Of a stretch of 19,951 nucleotides of DNA, positions 14,604 to 19,951 are shown one piece after another. Source of the stretch: an uncultured Eubacteriales bacterium (lineage in GTDB: Bacteria; Bacillota; Clostridia; Christensenellales; CAG-314); the NCBI GenBank assembly GCA_900546875.1, contig URET01000022.1, positions 1 through 19,951 on the forward strand, given 5' to 3'. The notes beneath the pieces are model-generated. The model worked only from the letters and a program-made list of their open reading frames with translations. It did not search any database and was not told the DNA's origin. How positions within the stretch are numbered: the first letter of the stretch is position 1; the number at the start of each line of letters is the position of its first letter. The position numbers and the translations under genes are program-made.

Positions 14604-16214
14604 TTACAGGAGCGGAGCGAGTATATGGAGCAAAAACTGCAGTATTTTATAAAATACGGATCGATTTTCCGTATCGGCGGCAGTAACGAGCTTACTTTTG
14701 CTGACAGCTTCGTTAAAATCGTTTTTGACGACTCCGATACATTTGTCGTTTTCAATGAGGGCTCCGACCTCATAGTGGAGCAGGAGGCTTCTGTAGTCGA
14801 GATTTATCGAGCCGACGAGAGCATATTTATCGTCCACGACGATACTTTTGCAGTGGTTGAACCCGGGGGTGAACTCATATATCTCCACCCCGTTTTCTAT
14901 GAGGTTACGGTAATTTGACCGTGTGACAGCGTATACTATTTTTTTGTCGGGGATCCCGGGAGTAAGTATTTTCACGCTGACCCCGCTCTGAGCGGCTCTG
15001 CTCAGCGCAGATGACATTTTATCGTCCAGAATGAGATAAGGAGTGGAAATACATATGCTTTTCTGTGCGTTCTCGAAGAGCGACATGCAGCAATTATAAG
15101 CCGGATCAAAGGAATCGGCAGGAGTATCGCCGAAAACGAAGACTTTGTTTTTATCGGCGTTTTTCGCCGAAGAAGATTTCCCGGAGTTCTTTTTTTCCTC
15201 TGTGTATTTTATTATGAAGCTCCTGAAATAATTAATATCCAGCCGGACCTTCGCAGCCATATACCAGTTCTGACAAAATAAATACAGCAAAGGCTCGATC
15301 GCCTCCCCTTCGATACACACTCCGCCGTCTCTCCAGAAACCGTAGCGTTCGATATAGTGGACGTATTCGTCCGCTATGTTTATACCGCCGACATAAGAGT
15401 ATTTTCCGTCTACTATGACTATTTTTCTGTGATCACGATAATTGATGTAAGGACCGAGAGATATCCCTACTCTGTTAAAAGCGGCTATCTCGATATTCTG
15501 ATGATTCTGCAGCCTTTCCATAGTAGCACGCTTCAATCTGCCATAGGAGCCCACGCTGTCAAACAGTATATTCACTATGACGCCCTCTTTTGCCTTGCGG
15601 GTAAGCAGAGCCTCAAGCTCATCAAGCATCCTGCCCTCCGATACTATAAAGCTTTCGATAAAAACGTAATGACGGGCGGACTCTATTTTTTCAAGCATAT
15701 CTTTATACATGGGAGCGCCGTCCGTAAAATAAGCGACATCCTGTCCCGAATAAAGAGGCATACGCGACAGCTTATTAAGAAGAGTAAAGATTTTTTTGTC
15801 TCTTTCGTCAGTAAGCTCGGTATTTTCCCCGTTTTGCGGAATGTTCAGCAAAAATGCCTTTTCTGCCTCTTTCTGTATCCTTTTCGGCGTACTCCTGCCG
15901 TAGCCGTAAAGCAGATACCACACGGTACCGGCAAAAGGCAGAAGCAGTATGACCATTACCCACAGCAGCTTATATTCGCTGTTCTGACGGGTGTAGCATA
16001 TTATCAGCACCACGAATATCGATACGAAATACGATATCACCGAAAGATAAGGGACATTTCTGTAATAATATACCGCAAAAAATACCCATGCAAGCTGAAA
16101 GATCAGAATTATCACAGAAAAAATCAGCTTGACGGTCCCGCGGAGTATCCTCATCGGCACGGACAAAGCTCTGCTTTTACGTTTTTTATTCACTATTGTC
16201 AAAGGTCCTTCCAT
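14604..16214 (-). CDS. cls: Cardiolipin synthase (phospholipase D family)
   Basis: 536 aa, slightly longer than usual (about 480-510). It condenses two phosphatidylglycerol molecules to cardiolipin and glycerol at the cytoplasmic membrane. A basic N-terminus precedes hydrophobic segments at about 28-50, 55-74 and 82-103 (PLDc_N type), then two PLD catalytic motifs. HKD1 is HRKIVIVD (His262, Lys264, Asp269) followed by GGIN, and HKD2 is HCKSIVVD (His454, Lys456, Asp461) followed by GSIN. A Ser/Lys-rich linker (about 339-357) and an amphipathic C-terminus ending ILAPLL are typical. The ATG at 16214 has only a weak GGCGG upstream; TTG at codon 5, preceded by GGAAGG, is an alternative start. It is monocistronic or leads into the SatD-like operon, and it has its own promoter. 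Confidence 0.92.
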   Translation of the reverse strand: MEGPLTIVNKKRKSRALSVPMRILRGTVKLIFSVIILIFQLAWVFFAVYYYRNVPYLSVISYFVSIFVVLIICYTRQNSEYKLLWVMVILLLPFAGTVWYLLYGYGRSTPKRIQKEAEKAFLLNIPQNGENTELTDERDKKIFTLLNKLSRMPLYSGQDVAYFTDGAPMYKDMLEKIESARHYVFIESFIVSEGRMLDELEALLTRKAKEGVIVNILFDSVGSYGRLKRATMERLQNHQNIEIAAFNRVGISLGPYINYRDHRKIVIVDGKYSYVGGINIADEYVHYIERYGFWRDGGVCIEGEAIEPLLYLFCQNWYMAAKVRLDINYFRSFIIKYTEEKKNSGKSSSAKNADKNKVFVFGDTPADSFDPAYNCCMSLFENAQKSICISTPYLILDDKMSSALSRAAQSGVSVKILTPGIPDKKIVYAVTRSNYRNLIENGVEIYEFTPGFNHCKSIVVDDKYALVGSINLDYRSLLLHYEVGALIENDKCIGVVKNDFNEAVSKSKLVTAADTENRSVFYKILQFLLHILAPLL

Positions 16215-16311
16215 ACTGCACCGCCGTCAGATAACAAACTTATGAAAATACGAATACATGACTTATGCTTCCGCATTTGATACGATTAAATCCGTTGTTT
16301 TTTCATACATT

Positions 16312-16340
16312 ATTTTAAACCATACAAAAGTGAAAGTCAA
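16312..16340 (-). promoter_or_regulatory. Promoter of cardiolipin synthase
   Basis: On the minus strand, TTGACT (16335-16340), a 17-bp spacer and TAAAAT (16312-16317), each one mismatch from consensus. The start would be near 16305, leaving a ~90-nt leader to the ATG at 16214. Confidence 0.7.
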
Positions 16341-16381
16341 CAGGTTTCATTTTAAGGCACGGAATTAATTGATATATTTTT

Positions 16382-16404
16382 TTCAGTCACCTGAACTATA
16401 TAAT
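16382..16404 (+). promoter_or_regulatory. Candidate promoter and operator of the ABC/regulator operon
   Basis: A perfect -10 TATAAT (16399-16404) has no recognisable -35 at 17 bp; TTGATA at 16369-16374 is 24 bp away. The inverted repeat TTCAG-tcac-CTGAA (16382-16395) occupies the spacer/-35 region. A missing -35 plus a symmetric site fits an activated promoter, possibly controlled by the operon's own response regulator. That control is inference. The remaining spacer 16215-16479 holds no gene. Confidence 0.4.
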
Positions 16405-16494
16405 ACTTTAATAAAGAATTCATAATAACAGTATAAAATAAAAACAGTGAAATAAAGATAGAAAAGCGGCAAAAAGCTTTTGGAGGAGGCAAAA

Positions 16495-18924
16495 TTGCTT
16501 AAGCTGACAAACATAACCAAAGATTACGTATTATCCGGAGAAAATACCGTACATGCGCTCAAAGGTATTTCCGTGAATTTCCGAAAAAACGAATTCGTAG
16601 CCATATTAGGGCCGTCGGGGTGCGGCAAGACCACACTTTTAAATATTATCGGCGGGCTGGACAGATATACTTCGGGCGATCTGTCCATAAACGGGGTAAG
16701 CACGTCTGCATTCACCGACGGCGACTGGGATGCTTACAGAAATTATTCCGTAGGCTTTGTATTTCAGAACTACAACCTTATAACTCATCAGACCGTGCTC
16801 GCCAATGTGGAGCTGGCGCTGACCCTTTCGGGCATATCGATCTCGGAAAGAAAAAAACGCGCAATACAAGCGCTCAACGAAGTCGGACTTGCCGACCACA
16901 TGGATAAGCTGCCCAACCAATTATCCGGCGGCGAAATGCAGCGAGTGGCGATCGCGCGTGCGATAGTAAACGATCCGGACATCCTGCTCGCCGACGAACC
17001 CACCGGCGCTCTTGACAGCAATACCGGCGTGCAGATAATGGAGATAATAAAAAAGATATCCGAAAACAGACTGGTCATTATGGTATCGCACAATGCTTCC
17101 CTGAGCGAAAAGTACGCTACGCGTATAATAACTATCAAGGACGGCCTGATAACCGGCGACACTCAGCCTTATGAAGACGACTCCAAAGAGACCCCTCCTC
17201 CCAAACGCAAACGTATCGCCATGGATATTCTTACCGCCTTTCAGCTTTCTCTCAAAAATCTTTTCACAAAAAAAGTGCGTACAATAATCACCGCGATAGC
17301 CGGAAGCATAGGGATCGTAGGGGTGGGGCTTGTACTGTCCGTGCAAAACGGAATGGGAACATTCATGAACGATCTTTCAATGGAACTTCTGAATCAGACT
17401 CCCATTTCCATAACGGCGTACGTATTTTCCGACATAAACTCAGTGCAGAATGAAATACTGAGCGGCACCGGTCTGGAACAATACCCCGACGGCGACATAG
17501 CTTATCCTTACAAACCGGATTCGAGCATGGAGACCCTCTTTAAGAAAAACAACGATATATCATCCGAATACGTGGACTATATCAAACAAATGGATCCCTC
17601 CATATATATCGACATGACGATGAACTATTCCTTTATCTGGAATCTTGTAACAAAACATTACTATGAGTTCAGTACGACGCCCTATGTATACGAGTTTACC
17701 CGTTCATCCTCTCTCGGATGGAGCAAAATTCCTTCAGACGCAAGAGCTCAAACCATGTATGAGCTTATTGGCACAAACAGTAAGTACCCCACCGCAATGA
17801 ACGAGCTTGCCATAGTCGTCGACTCCTATAACAGAGTGGACTATAATTATCTCATTTCTCTGGGTATCGAAGTAAACGACGAGCTTATGGACGAAAACGG
17901 CACTATCTCCTTTGACGACATAATCGGAGCGAAGGTCAAATGGGTGCCGAATAACGTTTATTACAATCAAAGCGTTGGACTCAACAACAACACCATATTC
18001 ACCAAAACGACCGAAAGTGCTCAGTCGTTGTATGAATCCGACAAGACCGTAGAACTGACTGTCGTAGGAATACTCAGGAGAGTATCGATCGTGGAGGACA
18101 CTTCGAATATGGCTTCGGCATTCATGTCCATGATGGACTCCAACATGAATACCTCCGCTATCCTCTACACTCAGGCGCTCGAAGATTACGTGACTGCCGA
18201 AATGAGCAACTCGGATATAGCTAAAACCCTCCTTTCTCAGCAGGAAACCAGAGTTTACTACGATATCACGACCGGGTCATACGAAAACTCCGATAAGGTG
18301 ACTTTTTCCGAAAGCGATAACCTTCAGCAATGCAAGACCTACGGCGCAATGCTGATACCCGCTTCCATATATATCTATCCCTCGTCCTTCGAATCCAAGT
18401 ATGACGTTACCGCATACCTGCAGGCTTGGAACGACATGCAGACCGATGATTCAATGAAAGTGCAGTGGTCTGATATGGAAACCGTACTCAGCTATATGAA
18501 CGGTACGATAGATATCGTATCCATAGTGCTTGCGGTATTTGCGGGGATAAGTCTTGTGGTCAGTTCGGTAATGATCGGGGTAATAACATACGTTTCCGTC
18601 GTGGAAAGGACCAAGGAGATAGGCATACTGAGAAGCCTCGGAGCAAGAAAACAGGATATCGCAAACGTATTCAACGCCGAAACCGTACTTATCGGATTGA
18701 CAGCCGGTATAATCGGTGTTATAGTAAGCGGTATACTGACCGTCCCGATAAATGCCCTGATCAACTCGCTGACAAAAATCAGCGTGGGATCGATAGCGAA
18801 TCTGAATTTCTTCACGGCAATACTGCTGGTTCTGCTCAGCGCAACACTGACGCTTATAGCAGGACTTATTCCTTCGGGCATAGCAGCGAGAAAAGATCCC
18901 GTCGCGGCACTGAGGACAGAATAG
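16495..18924 (+). CDS. MacB-like ABC transporter, ATPase fused to FtsX-type permease
   Basis: 809 aa from TTG 16495, chosen because GGAGGAGG (16482-16489) sits 5 nt upstream; the in-frame TTG at 16480 precedes and overlaps that site. The ATPase (about 1-225) has Walker A GPSGCGKT (39-46), Gln91, LSGGE (143-147), Walker B ILLADE with Glu168 and His199, all intact. A charged linker (229-241) leads to transmembrane helix 1 (about 262-283), a large outside domain of about 380 residues (about 285-670), then three helices (about 673-703, 728-752, 771-795). ERTKEIGILRSLGA (704-717) is typical of FtsX-like permeases. Order and topology match MacB/LolCDE-type mechanotransmission proteins acting as homodimers. 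In Gram-positives such proteins handle antimicrobial peptides, lipoprotein release or wall-hydrolase control; which one applies here is unknown. The response regulator follows 9 bp later. Confidence 0.9.
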   Translation: MLKLTNITKDYVLSGENTVHALKGISVNFRKNEFVAILGPSGCGKTTLLNIIGGLDRYTSGDLSINGVSTSAFTDGDWDAYRNYSVGFVFQNYNLITHQTVLANVELALTLSGISISERKKRAIQALNEVGLADHMDKLPNQLSGGEMQRVAIARAIVNDPDILLADEPTGALDSNTGVQIMEIIKKISENRLVIMVSHNASLSEKYATRIITIKDGLITGDTQPYEDDSKETPPPKRKRIAMDILTAFQLSLKNLFTKKVRTIITAIAGSIGIVGVGLVLSVQNGMGTFMNDLSMELLNQTPISITAYVFSDINSVQNEILSGTGLEQYPDGDIAYPYKPDSSMETLFKKNNDISSEYVDYIKQMDPSIYIDMTMNYSFIWNLVTKHYYEFSTTPYVYEFTRSSSLGWSKIPSDARAQTMYELIGTNSKYPTAMNELAIVVDSYNRVDYNYLISLGIEVNDELMDENGTISFDDIIGAKVKWVPNNVYYNQSVGLNNNTIFTKTTESAQSLYESDKTVELTVVGILRRVSIVEDTSNMASAFMSMMDSNMNTSAILYTQALEDYVTAEMSNSDIAKTLLSQQETRVYYDITTGSYENSDKVTFSESDNLQQCKTYGAMLIPASIYIYPSSFESKYDVTAYLQAWNDMQTDDSMKVQWSDMETVLSYMNGTIDIVSIVLAVFAGISLVVSSVMIGVITYVSVVERTKEIGILRSLGARKQDIANVFNAETVLIGLTAGIIGVIVSGILTVPINALINSLTKISVGSIANLNFFTAILLVLLSATLTLIAGLIPSGIAARKDPVAALRTE

Positions 18925-18933
18925 GAGGGTTTG

Positions 18934-19623
18934 ATGTTTAAAATACTTGTTGTCGAAGACGATAAAAATCTGCAACAGCTGATGCGTACATTTCTCGAGC
19001 GCGCCGGCTACGAAGTAAAAACCGCAAACGACGGCACGATAGCACTCGGACTTCTTCAGCAAACACAGTTTGATCTTATAATAACCGATCTCATGATGCC
19101 GCATATGGACGGCTACGAACTGAGCCGTCGGGTAAGAGAAATGGCACCTACCCCGATACTCATGGTGACCGCCAAGGAAGAGCTTGTGGATAAAAAACGC
19201 GGTTTTTCCGTCGGTGCAGACGATTATATGGTCAAACCGATAGAATTTGAAGAAATGCTTCTCAGAGTATCCGCAATACTCCGCCGTTCGCGCCTCGCAA
19301 ACGAAAAAATCATTGATATCGGCAATACCCGAGTCGATTACAACAATCTTACGGTATCAAGCGGCGACATAACGGTAGAGCTTACAAAAAAGGAGTTTCA
19401 GCTTCTTTTCAAACTGCTTTCTTCCCCCAACCGCATATTCACCCGCAGTCAGCTGATGGACGACATCTGGGGATATGACAGCGAAAGCGATGAACGCACA
19501 GTCGACGTCCACATCCGGCGCATACGCGAAAAACTCGAAAATATCAAGGATTTCGAAGTAGTGACAGTGCGCGGCTTAGGCTATAAAGCCATAAAAAAAG
19601 ATACTTCCGATCCTTCAAAGTGA
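18934..19623 (+). CDS. OmpR/PhoB-family response regulator
   Basis: 229 aa from ATG 18934 (AGGAGGG ends 4 nt upstream; the TTG codon just before is less likely). The receiver domain (1-115) has acidic pocket Asp9/Asp10, phospho-acceptor Asp52 in LIITDLMMP, Thr79 and Lys101. The winged-helix DNA-binding domain (about 125-222) contains LTKKEFQLL, DDIWGYDSESDERTVDVHIRRIREKL and the closing VRGLGYK. It is cotranscribed with the MacB-like ABC gene (9-bp gap) and probably regulates it. A histidine kinase would normally be adjacent, but the operon ends at a strong terminator 60 bp later and no kinase is in the window. Confidence 0.94.
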   Translation: MFKILVVEDDKNLQQLMRTFLERAGYEVKTANDGTIALGLLQQTQFDLIITDLMMPHMDGYELSRRVREMAPTPILMVTAKEELVDKKRGFSVGADDYMVKPIEFEEMLLRVSAILRRSRLANEKIIDIGNTRVDYNNLTVSSGDITVELTKKEFQLLFKLLSSPNRIFTRSQLMDDIWGYDSESDERTVDVHIRRIREKLENIKDFEVVTVRGLGYKAIKKDTSDPSK

Positions 19624-19681
19624 TCACCGCGTACCGATGGAAACATGTTACCGAAAAAGGGTCCGGCTCTTGACCGCCATT

Positions 19682-19710
19682 AAAATACAGACTCCGGTCT
19701 GTATTTTTTT
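19682..19710 (+). terminator. Rho-independent terminator after the response regulator
   Basis: Perfect 11-bp stem AAAATACAGAC (19682-19692) with GTCTGTATTTT (19697-19707), loop TCCG, followed by further T residues. The A-run on the left arm could let it serve a minus-strand transcript too. Confidence 0.92.
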
Positions 19711-19770
19711 ATTGCCGCCTGAGAAAGATCCGAGGTTTTCGCATAAGACCCTTCCTGCATGATCCCGGGT

Positions 19771-19951
19771 TTTGTCCCTCCGGAGGCGCCTTTCGGGTCC
19801 TCAGGTATGTCATGCAAAACAATTTCAAGTGTTTTTTTTCGCCGGAGCGGCTTTCGGGATCTCAGGTCCATGACTGCAAGTCAGTTTCGGGTATTTTTGT
19901 CCCTCCGGAGCCGCCTTTCGGGGCACAGGTGTGTCATACAAAACAGTTTCG
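19771..19951. repeat. 62-63 bp tandem repeat, about three copies, cut by window end
   Basis: Units begin near 19771, 19833 and 19896. Each contains CCGGAG or CGGAG, then CTTTCGGG, a CAGGT...TCAT/TGAC segment and a CAGTTTC/CAATTTC end. Unit 1 and unit 3 are the closest pair (TTTGTCCCTCCGGAG shared exactly); unit 2 is more divergent. On the minus strand the units read as a ~21-residue repeat (PEDPKGAS, PEIPKAAP, PVPRKAAP), but the frame shifts at an A8 run (19832-19839) and ends in the terminator stem. I call this a repeat array, not a gene. The rest of 19711-19770 holds nothing recognised. Confidence 0.75.

Noticed and set aside
15357..16280. Plus-strand open frame of 307 codons
   Set aside because: Antisense to the cardiolipin synthase, whose two HKD motifs and promoter make the minus strand clearly the coding one.
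19680..19871. Minus-strand frame of 63 codons over the tandem repeat
   Set aside because: It starts within a repeat unit, ends inside the terminator stem and the frame breaks between units; more likely a repeat array than a gene.
1..19951. CRISPR array, prophage, insertion sequence or defence system
   Set aside because: The repeats seen at both ends have no regular unique spacers, no cas, transposase, integrase or phage structural genes are present, and all large frames fit housekeeping, transport or regulatory families.

Overview
The window looks like chromosomal DNA of a member of the Clostridia (Firmicutes) of moderate GC content. The evidence is strong GGAGG-type ribosome binding sites, frequent TTG/GTG starts, sigmaA-type promoters, Clostridia-like GyrA/GyrB sequences and a MarR plus paired ABC exporter arrangement. 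No phage, insertion sequence, CRISPR array, rRNA or tRNA was seen.

Layout. (1) 1-565: gene-free, with an 80-bp direct repeat and a long terminator hairpin beyond the end of gyrA. (2) 566-5098, minus strand: gyrB-gyrA, the two subunits of DNA gyrase, separated by 17-18 bp. GyrA carries Arg where E. coli has Ser83, the main quinolone-contact residue. (3) 5493-9984, plus strand: a MarR-type repressor behind a perfect-consensus promoter, a ~300-bp structured leader with a possible 25-codon leader peptide, then two overlapping ABC exporter half-transporters. The first has a degenerate ATPase site and the second a canonical one, as in heterodimeric drug exporters. (4) 9985-11022: an AT-rich gene-free island with a run of hairpins ending in a strong terminator, two perfect 14-bp palindromes and a minus-strand extended -10 promoter.

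(5) 11023-14463, minus strand: a probable three-gene operon of a SatD-family protein, a DUF3307 membrane protein and a CPA1-type K+/H+ antiporter with two C-terminal RCK_C/TrkA_C domains. The SatD protein has motif spacing reminiscent of class III nucleotide cyclases. Because RCK_C domains bind cyclic dinucleotides in other Firmicutes, this cluster is the best candidate here for an undescribed signalling and ion-homeostasis module. A decayed copy of the antiporter's 5' end lies just upstream of it. (6) 14604-16214, minus strand: a cardiolipin synthase with its own promoter. (7) 16495-19623, plus strand: a MacB/FtsX-like ABC protein (ATPase fused to permease) followed by an OmpR-type response regulator. 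The unit is closed by a strong terminator with no histidine kinase beside it. (8) 19711-19951: about three copies of a 62-63 bp tandem repeat running off the window.

Taken together the window holds housekeeping topology control (gyrase) beside envelope and stress functions: multidrug export, K+/H+ exchange, cardiolipin synthesis and an antimicrobial-peptide-type ABC/response-regulator pair. All functions are assigned by motif reading only; no database search was run.
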